Source of the DNA: Nitrospira sp.
GTDB lineage: Bacteria > Nitrospirota > Nitrospiria > Nitrospirales > Nitrospiraceae
Length of the DNA stretch: 64,000 nt
Assembly (NCBI GenBank): GCA_005116955.1
Contig: SWDI01000003.1
Span: 62,001-126,000 of the forward strand
Direction of reading: 5' to 3'
The position numbers were made by a program, and so were the translations under genes. The notes under the pieces are model-generated. The model saw only the letters and a list, made by a program, of their open reading frames with translations, was not told the origin of the DNA and ran no database searches. This document shows positions 1-9,266 of the stretch, piece by piece; the stretch's first letter is position 1; each line of letters opens with the position of its first letter.

Positions 1-19
1 TCTCTGAGAAGGAGGCAGG

Positions 20-2446
20 ATGTTCGAACGATTCACGGACAAAGGTCGAAAGATCATCATCCTCGCGCGCGAGGAGGCTGAGCGGCACCAAAACGACTAT
101 CTAGGGACTGAACATCTCGTCCTGGCCATCCTCCGTGAGTCTGATGGCATTGCCCTTATGATTCTGAAAAAGATGGGGCTTTCCACTGAGCAGATCAGGT
201 TGGAAATCGAGCGAAATCTGCCCGGCGGCGGAGCGACGATGACGTTTGGGGAAATCCCATTTAGCCCACGCGTGAAGAAAGTTATTGAATATGGCGTTGA
301 AGAGGCTCGCCTGTTGGGGCACAACCACATCGGTAGTGAACACCTGCTTCTTGGACTGTTGCGGGAAGAAGAGGGGATCGGTGGGAAAATTCTTCGGAGT
401 TTGGGCGCGAATCTTCTGACGGCGCGTCAGCTGACTGTCACATTTTTGCGGAAATCTGCTCCACGTGAGCGTGATCGAAAGAGCAATACCCCGGCGTTGG
501 ATGAGTTTGGTCGTGATCTGACGCAGATGGCTCAAGAAGGTCAATTGGACCCGGTGATTGGTCGAGCTGATGAAATTGAACGTGTGTTGCAAATTCTCAG
601 TCGGAGAAGCAAAAACAATCCCGTCCTTATCGGCGAGTCTGGTGTGGGAAAGACCGCGATTGTCGAGGGACTAGCTCAGCGCATCATTCAATCCGAAGTT
701 CCTGACAACCTGCTCTCTCGTCGGGTCATCGCCTTGGATCTAGGGTCGCTCGTGGCAGGCACAAAATATCGTGGACAGTTTGAAGAACGCCTCAAGGTGG
801 TCATGAAGGAGATTGTCCAAGCGGGCAATATCATTATCTTCATCGATGAGCTTCACACCCTCGTTGGGGCTGGGGCTGCGGAAGGGTCCATTGATGCTTC
901 CAATATGTTGAAGCCGGCCTTATCGCGCGGCGAGATCCAATGCATTGGGGCTACGACCTTGGACGAGTATCGAAAGCATATTGAAAAAGATGGTGCTTTG
1001 AAACGGCGATTCCAACCCATCCACGTTCAGCCGCCCAATCTCGACGAAACGGTCCGCATTATCCAAGGGCTTCGGGATCGATACGAAGAGCATCATGGAG
1101 TGGAAATCACGGAAGACGCCATTGTTGAGGCCGTGAAGTTGGCGGATCGATACATCACCGACCGGTTCCTTCCGGACAAGGCGATCGATTTGATCGACGA
1201 AACGGGCTCGCGTGCCAAACTCCAGACCTACGCCCTCCCTTCTGAATTGAAAGCGATGGAGCAAGAGCTGAAGAAGGTGTCGCGAGAGAAGGAGCTCTCG
1301 ATCTCCATGCAGAATTTCGAAGAGGCCGTACGGCATCGTGAGGAAGAAGAGCGGCTGCGCAAGCTGCTCGACGAATCGAAGCGAGAATGGAAGAAGAATC
1401 AGGAAAAGAATAAGCCTGTGATCGGTAAAGAGGATGTCGCCTATGTTGTCTCAAAAATGACCGGTATTCCGCTCTTTAAGTTGGAAGAAGAAGAGTCCAA
1501 CAAGCTTTTGCGCATGGAAGAGTTTCTCCATAAACGAGTCATCGGTCAAAATGAGGCGATCTCTGCGGTTGCTCGTGCCATCCGTCGTTCTCGTGCCGGT
1601 TTGAAGGAAGCCAAGAAGCCTATTGGCTCGTTCATCTTTCTCGGGCCCACAGGTGTTGGAAAAACGGAACTGGCCAGGACACTGGCAGAGTTTCTGTTCA
1701 ACAGCGAAGATGCGTTGATTCGTGTCGATATGTCTGAATACCAGGAAAAATTTACGAGCTCGCGGCTCTTCGGCGCGCCTCCCGGCTATGTGGGGTACGA
1801 AGAAGGAGGGCAGCTGACCGAGAAAGTTCGCCGTCGGCCTTATTCCGTTGTATTGTTCGATGAAATTGAGAAGGCGCATCCGGATGTGTTCAATGTTCTC
1901 CTTCAAGTATTAGACGACGGCGTGCTGACCGATAGTCTTGGACGAAAGATTGATTTCAAAAATACGGTTGTCATTATGACGTCCAACATCGGGACGAAAA
2001 TGATTCAGAAGGGTGTTTCTCTTGGGTTTCAGAGCACAGAGGGTGAAGCCGCGCGTCGGAAGAAGGAAGAAGTACTCGGAGAGCTTCGGAAGTCGTTCAG
2101 TCCAGAGTTCCTGAACCGGATCGACGAAATCGTAATCTTCCATCAGCTGGAAAAAGAGCAGCTCTATAGCATCTTGGATATCCTGCTCCGTGAGTTGAAC
2201 CTCCGCCTATTGGATAAAGGGATTGAGATTGAGGTCGACGATGAAGTCAAGCAATGGCTTATCAAAGAGGGGTATGAGCCGTTGTACGGAGCGAGGCCAA
2301 TGCGTCGGGCGATCCAACGTGCCATCGGTGACCCGCTCTCCGATGAGCTCATCAGAGGACGCTTCAAAGAAAGCCGCAAGGTGAAAGTGGTTCTGCGGGA
2401 CGGAGCCCCGGCTTTCATCGAGCAGGAGGCCATGGCCGGAGTCTAG
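20..2446 (+). CDS. clpC: ATP-dependent Clp protease ATP-binding subunit ClpC
   Basis: AAA+ unfoldase that feeds substrates to ClpP in the cytoplasm. The 808-residue product has the full ClpC layout: two N-terminal Clp_N repeats (about 1-145), a first AAA module with Walker A GESGVGKT at 205-212, a middle domain with a UVR-like segment ([18 protein letters not shown], about 433-450), and a second AAA module with Walker A GPTGVGKT at 542-549 followed by the C-terminal D2-small domain. The UVR segment and length separate it from ClpA, and the short middle domain from ClpB. The start is the ATG eight bases after AAGGAGG. ClpP and the usual McsA/McsB partners are not in the window. A terminator follows, so it is probably the last gene of its transcript. 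Confidence 0.96.
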   Translation: MFERFTDKGRKIIILAREEAERHQNDYLGTEHLVLAILRESDGIALMILKKMGLSTEQIRLEIERNLPGGGATMTFGEIPFSPRVKKVIEYGVEEARLLGHNHIGSEHLLLGLLREEEGIGGKILRSLGANLLTARQLTVTFLRKSAPRERDRKSNTPALDEFGRDLTQMAQEGQLDPVIGRADEIERVLQILSRRSKNNPVLIGESGVGKTAIVEGLAQRIIQSEVPDNLLSRRVIALDLGSLVAGTKYRGQFEERLKVVMKEIVQAGNIIIFIDELHTLVGAGAAEGSIDASNMLKPALSRGEIQCIGATTLDEYRKHIEKDGALKRRFQPIHVQPPNLDETVRIIQGLRDRYEEHHGVEITEDAIVEAVKLADRYITDRFLPDKAIDLIDETGSRAKLQTYALPSELKAMEQELKKVSREKELSISMQNFEEAVRHREEEERLRKLLDESKREWKKNQEKNKPVIGKEDVAYVVSKMTGIPLFKLEEEESNKLLRMEEFLHKRVIGQNEAISAVARAIRRSRAGLKEAKKPIGSFIFLGPTGVGKTELARTLAEFLFNSEDALIRVDMSEYQEKFTSSRLFGAPPGYVGYEEGGQLTEKVRRRPYSVVLFDEIEKAHPDVFNVLLQVLDDGVLTDSLGRKIDFKNTVVIMTSNIGTKMIQKGVSLGFQSTEGEAARRKKEEVLGELRKSFSPEFLNRIDEIVIFHQLEKEQLYSILDILLRELNLRLLDKGIEIEVDDEVKQWLIKEGYEPLYGARPMRRAIQRAIGDPLSDELIRGRFKESRKVKVVLRDGAPAFIEQEAMAGV

Positions 2447-2484
2447 TGCCCTTTGTGATCATTCACGTCCCCAGGCAATCGTGA

Positions 2485-2522
2485 GCGGCCTCTGTGGCGG
2501 ATCGCTGCAGGGGCCGTTTTAT
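2485..2522 (+). terminator. Rho-independent terminator after clpC
   Basis: The stem CGGCCTCTG (2486-2494) pairs with CAGGGGCCG (2508-2516) with one G-U pair, and is followed directly by TTTTATTATT. It lies in the 108-base gap between clpC and tsaD and points along the plus strand, so it should end the clpC transcript. Confidence 0.75.
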
Positions 2523-2554
2523 TATTCACTGCCATCTGGCCCATTCGTAACGAG

Positions 2555-3658
2555 ATGTCTTCCTTCCCTAATCAGTCTGAATTTCAACCTGGGACTCAAT
2601 GGCGTCCGTGCCCGGTTCTTGGAGTCGAGTCTTCATGCGATGAAACAGCTGCTGCCGTACTCAGTTGTGCAGGAGAGGTGCTTTCCAACGTCGTATCTTC
2701 ACAAGTGACCATCCATGAAAAGTTCGGTGGCGTCGTTCCAGAATTAGCCGCACGGGCTCACCTTGGGATGATCAATTTGGTTGTCGAAGAAGCCTTGGCG
2801 ACCGCCCAAGTCTCAAAACATGCTCTCGGTGCCGTGGCCGTCACCCAGGGACCTGGATTGGCTGGGGCGCTTTTGGTGGGAGTAAATTACGCCAAGGCCT
2901 TGAGTTACGGTTTGGGGATTCCGATCGTCGGAGTCAATCATCTGCAGGGCCACATCGCTTCCGCATGGCTTGCCGATCCGACATTCCCGTTGTCCTGTAT
3001 TGTGCTGGTTGTATCGGGCGGCCACACTCATCTCTATCGCCATGAAGTCGGTGGTCGGTGTACCCTGCTGGGACGCACTCGCGACGATGCCGCCGGTGAA
3101 GCGTTTGACAAGGGAGCCCAGATGCTTGGCTTGGGGTATCCAGGTGGACCGGCCGTTGATCGAATCGCACGTTCCGGAAATCCACAGGCCATTCAATTTC
3201 CAAGATTCCACCGGGCAAAGAACAGTCTTGAGTTCAGTTTTAGTGGTCTGAAGACGGCGTTGTTGTATAAGCTACGAGACATGGATGGTTCTCTGCGACC
3301 TGATCAGACCGCCGACTTAGCGGCCAGTTACCAAGAGGCTATTGTGCAGGTCTTGGCCACGAAGGCCTTTGTAGCCCTCAGGCAGTCAAACCTGACTGCG
3401 CTTGCGGTTGTAGGAGGGGTCTCAGCTAATTCACGGTTGAGGGTCTTACTGAGCGAGCGTGCGGCACGTGAAGGCATTCGCCTCTCGTTGCCAGCTATCG
3501 AGTATTGCACCGACAACGCTGCCATGATTGCCTCGGCGGGGCGCCAGTTGCTGATGAATGGAGAACGACCAAATGCAGATCTTGATATCAGCCCGGCTGA
3601 GAGATTCGAGACGGTTCATGATGAAAACCAATCGCATATCGGTTTCTCTAAGGGATAA
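2555..3658 (+). CDS. tsaD: tRNA N6-adenosine threonylcarbamoyltransferase TsaD
   Basis: Transfers the threonylcarbamoyl group to A37 of ANN-decoding tRNAs, working with TsaB, TsaE and TsaC. The ASKHA-fold family core begins at VLGVESSCDETAAAV (about residue 21), followed by GGVVPELAARAHL and the metal-binding GVNHLQGH segment (about 126-133), then GGVSANSRL and CTDNAAMIA near the C-terminus. At 367 residues it is slightly longer than usual (about 340) because of a roughly 20-residue N-terminal tail. No better in-frame start exists downstream and the SD is weak. It begins a long co-directional run with hflX, whose SD overlaps the tsaD stop codon. Confidence 0.95.
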   Translation: MSSFPNQSEFQPGTQWRPCPVLGVESSCDETAAAVLSCAGEVLSNVVSSQVTIHEKFGGVVPELAARAHLGMINLVVEEALATAQVSKHALGAVAVTQGPGLAGALLVGVNYAKALSYGLGIPIVGVNHLQGHIASAWLADPTFPLSCIVLVVSGGHTHLYRHEVGGRCTLLGRTRDDAAGEAFDKGAQMLGLGYPGGPAVDRIARSGNPQAIQFPRFHRAKNSLEFSFSGLKTALLYKLRDMDGSLRPDQTADLAASYQEAIVQVLATKAFVALRQSNLTALAVVGGVSANSRLRVLLSERAAREGIRLSLPAIEYCTDNAAMIASAGRQLLMNGERPNADLDISPAERFETVHDENQSHIGFSKG

Positions 3659-3669
3659 GGAGAACGCCC

Positions 3670-5364
3670 ATTCCTGATATCCGAGGTCAGATCACAGGAC
3701 TGCGCACCAGCCAAGTCGCGTCGGTTGAACGACTCTACCGACGTCGTGTCTCACCCGATAAGGTCATGAGCCTGGAGCTCGCAAAGGCAATGGCCCAACT
3801 GACCATTGAGCTTCGTCGCCCGATTGGCGTGCTGTTGACCAGGCGTGGACAAGTTCAGGACGTGATTGTGGGAACGGAATTGACGTTGTCTTCCACAACG
3901 CTGACCCTGTTCCGTACGGGCGCGCGATCGCTCCGTGGCTTGAGGTTCATTCGAACGCAATTGCACGATCAGCCCATCAGTCAAGAGGTGCTGACAGACC
4001 TCGCTTTCTTGCGACTTGATCTGATCGGTCTACTCTCCGTCACGGAGGATGCTCAACTAGGCAATCTGTATCTCGCTCATCTGTTGGCACCCAATTCAAC
4101 TGAGCAATTGTTCAAAGTGCTCAAGACTGTCCCATTCCACAATCTCACACTGATGTTCGACCAGTTCATCGAAGAGCTTGAGGCAGACCTTCAGCAGGCG
4201 CGAGCTCATTATGCGATTGAGAGTGGTAAGGAATCGGCAATACTTGTCAGCGCCTCTGTCAAAAGCCGGTCTGAGCAAGAAGAGCGTTTAGACGAACTGG
4301 CGGAGTTGGCAACCTCTGCCGACGTCACGGTGGTCGAGCGTGTTGTACAAAGAACGCCGGACGGGCATCAGCGCTATCTCTTGGGCCGCGGCAAGATGAA
4401 GGATGTCCTGATTCAGACCCTCCATCGGGGCGCCGATATGGTGATCTTTGATCAAACGTTGTCACCGGCTCAACTGCGAGCCATTTCAGAGATGACTGAT
4501 ATCAAGGTGATCGACCGGACACAACTGATCCTTGATATCTTTGCCCGACGAGCCCACAGCCGTGAAGGTAAAGTGCAGGTGGAACTCGCGCAATTGCGGT
4601 ATCTGCTTCCACGATTATCCGGGAAGGGCACCCAACTGTCTCGCTTGGGTGGTGGGATCGGCACTCGAGGGCCGGGTGAAACCAAGCTGGAGACTGATCG
4701 TCGCCGTGTGCGAGACCGCATCACGCATTTAGAACGAGAGCTGACACAGTTTGGGCGCCAGCAAGACCAACGTCGGTCCAGGCGAGATCGGCACGGACTC
4801 CCTGTCGTGTCCCTCGTAGGCTACACGAACGCCGGTAAGTCTACGTTGCTCAATGTGCTAACAAACAGTCAGGTGTCAGCTCAAAACCGGTTGTTTGAAA
4901 CTCTAGACACGACAAGTCGACGCCTGCGGTTCCCGGAGGATCGCGAAGTCATCATCACCGATACGGTAGGATTTATCCGGGATCTTCCGCAAGAACTGCT
5001 CGGCGCCTTTCGGACAACGCTCGAAGAACTACGAGAGGCTGATCTCCTGCTGCATGTTGTCGACGGCAGCGCCGCAGACATCGACATTCAGATTACCGCC
5101 GTCGTCGCCATTCTTGAGGACTTGCATTTGAAGGGGATACCGAGATTAGTGGTGCTGAATAAGTGTGACCAGGTGTCCCCAACGCGCGCTGAGTTGCTCT
5201 GCCGACGGTATGGAGCCATTGGTATGTCGGCGCTCCAGCCCACGACACTTCGTCCTCTCTTCGCTCAGCTGGAAGCACACGTGAGATCTCTGCCAGTCGG
5301 TGAACGTCAGATTGCTGGTCTGCCGCTGCAGGACGATGCGCTGGCGCTTGCATCTCGTCGGTAA
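3670..5364 (+). CDS. hflX: GTPase HflX, probable ATT start
   Basis: Ribosome-associated GTPase that splits or rescues stalled 50S/70S particles. The N-terminal HflX domain contains RYLLGRGKMKDVL. The G domain has G1 GYTNAGKST (nt 4819 on, about residue 384 from this start), G3 DTVGFIRDLP and G4 NKCD. The first ATG in frame is at 3766, but 32 further sense codons lie upstream and encode IRGQITGLRTSQ then VERLYRRRVSPDKV, the N-terminal segment I expect in long HflX proteins. No ATG, GTG or TTG occurs there. A clean AAGGAG (3657-3662) sits 7 bases before an ATT at 3670, so initiation at ATT is proposed. The conservative CDS is 3766-5364. Confidence 0.9.
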   Translation: MPDIRGQITGLRTSQVASVERLYRRRVSPDKVMSLELAKAMAQLTIELRRPIGVLLTRRGQVQDVIVGTELTLSSTTLTLFRTGARSLRGLRFIRTQLHDQPISQEVLTDLAFLRLDLIGLLSVTEDAQLGNLYLAHLLAPNSTEQLFKVLKTVPFHNLTLMFDQFIEELEADLQQARAHYAIESGKESAILVSASVKSRSEQEERLDELAELATSADVTVVERVVQRTPDGHQRYLLGRGKMKDVLIQTLHRGADMVIFDQTLSPAQLRAISEMTDIKVIDRTQLILDIFARRAHSREGKVQVELAQLRYLLPRLSGKGTQLSRLGGGIGTRGPGETKLETDRRRVRDRITHLERELTQFGRQQDQRRSRRDRHGLPVVSLVGYTNAGKSTLLNVLTNSQVSAQNRLFETLDTTSRRLRFPEDREVIITDTVGFIRDLPQELLGAFRTTLEELREADLLLHVVDGSAADIDIQITAVVAILEDLHLKGIPRLVVLNKCDQVSPTRAELLCRRYGAIGMSALQPTTLRPLFAQLEAHVRSLPVGERQIAGLPLQDDALALASRR

Positions 5365-5385
5365 CCTCTGCACAATCGGGCCGCC

Positions 5386-6051
5386 ATGAAGAAAGCCAAA
5401 CCCGCGAGGACGCCGTCCGCTCTCGACCGTCCAGCGCAGATTGCGATGAGTCTCTGTCAGGCCATGCCGGTGGCTGTGATGGAATTAACTCATCGTTCTC
5501 CGTGGGAGCTGTTGGTTGCCACCATTCTATCCGCGCAGTGCACGGATCAGCGAGTGAATCAGGTCACGCCGGCTCTCTTTAAGCGGTATCCCACACCTCA
5601 TGTGATGGCGAACGCAACGTCGACGGAACTGGAGGCGTTGATCAGATCAACTGGTTTTTACAAGAGTAAGGCGAAAAACTTGATTGGTTGTGCGCAGGTC
5701 GTTATGGCGCAGTTCAAGGGGCAAGTTCCCGATACAATGGAAGAACTCACAGCGATACCTGGTGTCGGGCGAAAAACAGCGAATGTACTCCTTGGGGCTG
5801 TATTTGGGAAGCCGGGTATTGTGGTCGATACACATGTGCGACGGGTGGCCAACCGACTCGCCCTGACCCATTCGAGTGATCCCGAGCGAATCGAACGCGA
5901 TCTGCAAGCGGTGTATCCGGAAACCCAGTGGACGGATGTATCTCAGCGGTTGCTCCTTCATGGTCGGTATGTGTGCCTTGCGCGAAAGCCTCGCTGTCTT
6001 GTTTGCCCGATCTACGATGTCTGTGAGTGGGAAGGAAAATTACCGACATGA
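5386..6051 (+). CDS. nth: Endonuclease III (first copy)
   Basis: Bifunctional DNA glycosylase/AP lyase of base-excision repair, removing oxidised pyrimidines. Of 221 residues, the helix-hairpin-helix reads IPGVGRKTANVL with its catalytic Lys, and the catalytic Asp is in VDTHVRR. The C-terminal 4Fe-4S loop has the canonical Cys-X6-Cys-X2-Cys-X5-Cys spacing (about 197-213). ILSAQCTDQ near the N-terminus is the classical Nth form. The stop codon overlaps the yicC start (ATGA), placing it in the hflX-nth-yicC-gmk run. A second, divergent Nth is encoded at 58.0-58.7 kb. Confidence 0.94.
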   Translation: MKKAKPARTPSALDRPAQIAMSLCQAMPVAVMELTHRSPWELLVATILSAQCTDQRVNQVTPALFKRYPTPHVMANATSTELEALIRSTGFYKSKAKNLIGCAQVVMAQFKGQVPDTMEELTAIPGVGRKTANVLLGAVFGKPGIVVDTHVRRVANRLALTHSSDPERIERDLQAVYPETQWTDVSQRLLLHGRYVCLARKPRCLVCPIYDVCEWEGKLPT

Positions 6052-6926
6052 TTAAGAGTATGACAGGATTCGGCCGGCGACAGGGACTATGGTCTGACGG
6101 GACTGCCAGCGTTGAAGTGAGATCGGTGAACCATCGTTTTCTTGAAACCTCCATTCGCCTGCCGAAGTCGATGAGTGGGCTAGAAGAAAGCTTCAAGAAG
6201 ACGATCCAACAACATTGTGTACGTGGAAGGGTCGATCTCACAGTATTACTACAAGGGAGTCGGGGAAGTACTCGCGTAGTGCAACTTGACGTCGGACTAG
6301 CGAAGCAGTACCATCAGGCTCTCCGTACACTCCAGCGCACGCTGAAACTTAAAGGCTCCATTGACATCGGACTGATGGCGGGTTTTCGCGATATTGTCGC
6401 GCTTTCTGAGCAGGCGGCCGACGATCCTAAGCTCACAAAAATGGTGGAGAAACTGGGGCTGCTCGCGGTGTCGGATATGGTGAAAATGCGGGAGAAAGAG
6501 GGAGCCTTGCTTGCGCAGGATATCCTGGCTCGGCTCGACCACGTGCGTGAGTGCAGGAGTGCGGTGTCGTCCCGTGCTCCCTTCATTGCTCAGGAAACCT
6601 TTGACCGTATGAAGCAGCGAGTGGAGAAGTTGTTGGTAGATGCTATCCCGGACCTCCCTCGGCTCAATCAAGAGTTAGCCCTGTATGCCGATCGGTGCGA
6701 CATTACAGAAGAATTGGTCAGACTAGACACGCATATGATACAGTTTGAGCGTGCGCTCCAAGGGACCGAGTCGGTGGGAAAGACATTGGATTTTCTTCTC
6801 CAGGAATTAGGCCGGGAGGTCAATACCATTGGATCAAAATCCAACGATGCGGCGATCAGGGCCGACGTGGTGCGAATGAAGGCCGAGCTTGAGCGTATAC
6901 GTGAGCAGATACAGAATGTCGAATGA
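6048..6926 (+). CDS. yicC: YicC family endoribonuclease-like protein
   Basis: Conserved bacterial protein; E. coli YicC is a ring-forming endoribonuclease linked to sRNA turnover. The start MIKSMTGFGR is diagnostic. The C-terminal DUF1732 segment is also present (ALYADRCDITEELVRL, then LLQELGREVNTIGSKS). An in-frame ATG occurs at 6027, but the family N-terminus and the ATGA overlap with nth support 6048, giving 292 residues. It is followed by gmk, again with an ATGA overlap, the usual yicC-gmk neighbourhood. The small RemA/DUF370 gene often found between them is absent. Confidence 0.92.
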   Translation: MIKSMTGFGRRQGLWSDGTASVEVRSVNHRFLETSIRLPKSMSGLEESFKKTIQQHCVRGRVDLTVLLQGSRGSTRVVQLDVGLAKQYHQALRTLQRTLKLKGSIDIGLMAGFRDIVALSEQAADDPKLTKMVEKLGLLAVSDMVKMREKEGALLAQDILARLDHVRECRSAVSSRAPFIAQETFDRMKQRVEKLLVDAIPDLPRLNQELALYADRCDITEELVRLDTHMIQFERALQGTESVGKTLDFLLQELGREVNTIGSKSNDAAIRADVVRMKAELERIREQIQNVE

Positions 6927-7639
6927 GTACCGCGATGACCACAAGTAATCTCCCTTCGGGTGTGACGGGGGCTCGGCAAACTTCTGAACGTCGGGGAATT
7001 CTGTACATCATTTCAGCTCCTTCAGGCGCAGGGAAGACGACCTTGTGTAAACAGATCGTGGCGTCGGTCTCAGAGCTATGGCATTCGGTGTCGTTCACGA
7101 CAAGAAAACCGCGTCCAGGAGAAGAACACGGACGCGAGTACTTCTTTATCGATGAGAATGTCTTTCACGATATGGTTGCCAGGAATGAGTTCTTGGAGTA
7201 CGCGCACGTGTATTCAAACTGGTATGGCACACCGCGTAAGCCCTTAATGGATAAGATGGATCAGGGTATCGATGTCTTACTGGAAATCGATGTCCAGGGT
7301 GCGCTTCAGATTAAAAAGAAATTTGGCGATGCCGTCTATATTTTCATCCTCCCTCCATCGATGGACATTCTGCGTGCTCGACTCCAAGGTCGGGGGTCCG
7401 ACTCTCCGGAGGAGATTGTCCGCCGATTGCAAAAGGTAAAAGAGGAAGTCTGGTGTTTTAGAGAATATTATTACATTGTCCGCAACGATGATCTGATGCA
7501 GTCTCTCCGTGAGCTGCAAAGTATTTTCATTGCGGAACGTCTGAAGACCAAACGGATGGACCTGCATTGGCTTGAGCAAAGCTTTATCCTTGAAAAAGAT
7601 GCAACATCATTGGGGACGGAGCCGTCATCCACTTTTTAA
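6923..7639 (+). CDS. gmk: Guanylate kinase
   Basis: Phosphorylates GMP to GDP with ATP in purine nucleotide salvage and synthesis. The P-loop SAPSGAGKTTL lies near residue 33-43, followed by the GMP-binding region SFTTRKPRPGEEHGREYFF and DVLLEIDVQGALQIKK. The product is 238 residues, about 25-30 longer than typical Gmk because of an N-terminal extension before RGILYIIS. The start ATG overlaps the yicC stop. A shorter protein starting at the in-frame ATG at 6935 is possible. Confidence 0.95.
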   Translation: MSTAMTTSNLPSGVTGARQTSERRGILYIISAPSGAGKTTLCKQIVASVSELWHSVSFTTRKPRPGEEHGREYFFIDENVFHDMVARNEFLEYAHVYSNWYGTPRKPLMDKMDQGIDVLLEIDVQGALQIKKKFGDAVYIFILPPSMDILRARLQGRGSDSPEEIVRRLQKVKEEVWCFREYYYIVRNDDLMQSLRELQSIFIAERLKTKRMDLHWLEQSFILEKDATSLGTEPSSTF

Positions 7640-7658
7640 CGAGGGAGCTAGACCGACT

Positions 7659-8018
7659 ATGATCGACATGCTGAGTTTGTTACCGCAATACACGCCCAAT
7701 GAGTTCGATTCACGCCACCGCCTGGTGATCGTCGCGTCACAGCGTGCGAAGCACTTGACTCAAGGCGCGAAGTCAACCTGGTCCTCTCGCTTCACAAAAG
7801 AAACAACCATGGCGCTCGACGAGGTGCTGAGAGGTCATGTCAGGTATATGACCGGCAAGGAAGCCCGAGATGCCATGAAGGAAGCCAAACGAGGGAAAGA
7901 GGGTGAAACCGAACGTATCGCGATGATGACCGGAGAGGACGCCCGCGAAATCAAGAAGGAACTCAGTGTCTACGTCGATGATACGGTAGCGCCGACGGTG
8001 GCTCCGGCTGAGGAGTAG
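7659..8018 (+). CDS. rpoZ: DNA-directed RNA polymerase subunit omega
   Basis: Small RNA polymerase subunit that folds around the beta-prime C-terminus. The core matches omega: DSRHRLVIVASQRAKHL followed by the region around VLRGHVRYMTGKEARDAMKE. The open frame extends upstream into gmk, but the ATG at 7659 after GAGGGAG gives a 119-residue protein with a normal N-terminus. The C-terminal half is longer and more charged than in E. coli omega, ending in an acidic Ala/Pro tail. The position between gmk and coaBC is the common gmk-rpoZ-coaBC order. Confidence 0.93.
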   Translation: MIDMLSLLPQYTPNEFDSRHRLVIVASQRAKHLTQGAKSTWSSRFTKETTMALDEVLRGHVRYMTGKEARDAMKEAKRGKEGETERIAMMTGEDAREIKKELSVYVDDTVAPTVAPAEE

Positions 8019-8036
8019 ACATTGGAGGAAGCACAG

Positions 8037-9266
8037 GTGCCGACCAATCCGTGGGGCAAGCGGCTTGTCCTTGGGGTAACGGGCAGCATCGCAGCGTATA
8101 AAGCGGTCGGGTTGCTTCGATCTCTTGCGCGTGACGGTACCACCGTGTCGGTGGTCATGACTCAGGCTGCCACGAAATTTGTGACTCCTCTTACGTTTGA
8201 AGTCCTGTCAGGAAGACGAGTGGCAACGGACCTCTTTGAATCTCATGAAGAAATGGTCCATCTCACTGTCCCAGAACAAGCCCAGGCAATTATTGTGGCG
8301 CCGGCGACGGCCAATTTTCTGGCAAAAGCGGCACTTGGTCTGGCGGATGATCTGTTGAGCACGATGCTATTGAACGCTCGGTGTCCCGTGATTGTCGCTC
8401 CGGCCATGGATGGGGACATGTGGACACACCCCACGGTTGTTCAACATGTCCAGGTGCTTCGAGCTCGTGGTGTCGTTGTGCTTGATCCTGAAGTTGGTCC
8501 GCTGGCATCAGGACAAGTCGCACAAGGGAGGTTTCCGGCAGAGTCACGAATCATTGATGCAGTGCATGCCGCGCTGAACCCTCGGCGGGATTGGCAAGGA
8601 CAGCGGGTGTTGGTTTCCGCGGGCCCGACTCAGGAACCCATTGATCCGGTTCGCTTTATTTCGAACCATTCTTCTGGGAAGATGGGGTACGCTATTGCAG
8701 AAGCCGCACGGGATCGAGGTGCGGAGGTGGTCTTAGTGACAGGGCCATCCTCTCTCACGCCTCCTCCCGGAGTGACTGCTGTTTCGGTCAATACAGCGAG
8801 CGAGATGACTGATGCGTTGAGTCGGCATTTCCCTGCTGCTACCGTTCTGATCATGGCTGCAGCGGTTGCCGACTTTCGTCCAAAAAATCAGGCCGCACAG
8901 AAGCTCAAAAAGCAGGGCAAATCTGAGCTCGTGCTTGAGTTGGAAGCGACCCCGGACATTCTCGCGATGCTGTCCGCGCGTCGGACATCGCAAATTGTGG
9001 TTGGGTTCGCGGCGGAAACTGAACACGTATTGTCGCATGCGAAAGACAAGTTGAGAGGGAAAGGGCTGGATCTCATCATTGCGAATGATGTCACGCAAGC
9101 GGGAGGTGGGTTTGGCAGTGACGACAATGCGGTTGTCATTCTCTCGGCCGGGGGTGAACAGAGAGTTCTGGGTCTGATGCCCAAGCGGCGTCTGGCCGAC
9201 GAAATTTTGACTGCTGTGCATGAGCTCTGTCTAAGATCGCCTCGTCGCGAGTCCCTGGTGGAGTGA
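8037..9266 (+). CDS. coaBC: Bifunctional phosphopantothenoylcysteine decarboxylase/phosphopantothenate-cysteine ligase
   Basis: Carries out two consecutive steps of coenzyme A synthesis. The N-terminal flavoprotein CoaC domain starts RLVLGVTGSIAAYKAV. The C-terminal CoaB domain has VSAGPTQEPIDPVRFISNHS, then SSGKMGYAIAEAA. The frame is open from a TTG at 8022, but GTG 8037 lies 7 bases after GGAGGA and is preferred (409 residues). At the position where E. coli Dfp has catalytic Cys158 (motif ACGD), this protein reads ASGQ, with Ser in place of Cys. Its stop overlaps the GTG of the next gene. Confidence 0.93.
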   Translation: MPTNPWGKRLVLGVTGSIAAYKAVGLLRSLARDGTTVSVVMTQAATKFVTPLTFEVLSGRRVATDLFESHEEMVHLTVPEQAQAIIVAPATANFLAKAALGLADDLLSTMLLNARCPVIVAPAMDGDMWTHPTVVQHVQVLRARGVVVLDPEVGPLASGQVAQGRFPAESRIIDAVHAALNPRRDWQGQRVLVSAGPTQEPIDPVRFISNHSSGKMGYAIAEAARDRGAEVVLVTGPSSLTPPPGVTAVSVNTASEMTDALSRHFPAATVLIMAAAVADFRPKNQAAQKLKKQGKSELVLELEATPDILAMLSARRTSQIVVGFAAETEHVLSHAKDKLRGKGLDLIIANDVTQAGGGFGSDDNAVVILSAGGEQRVLGLMPKRRLADEILTAVHELCLRSPRRESLVE

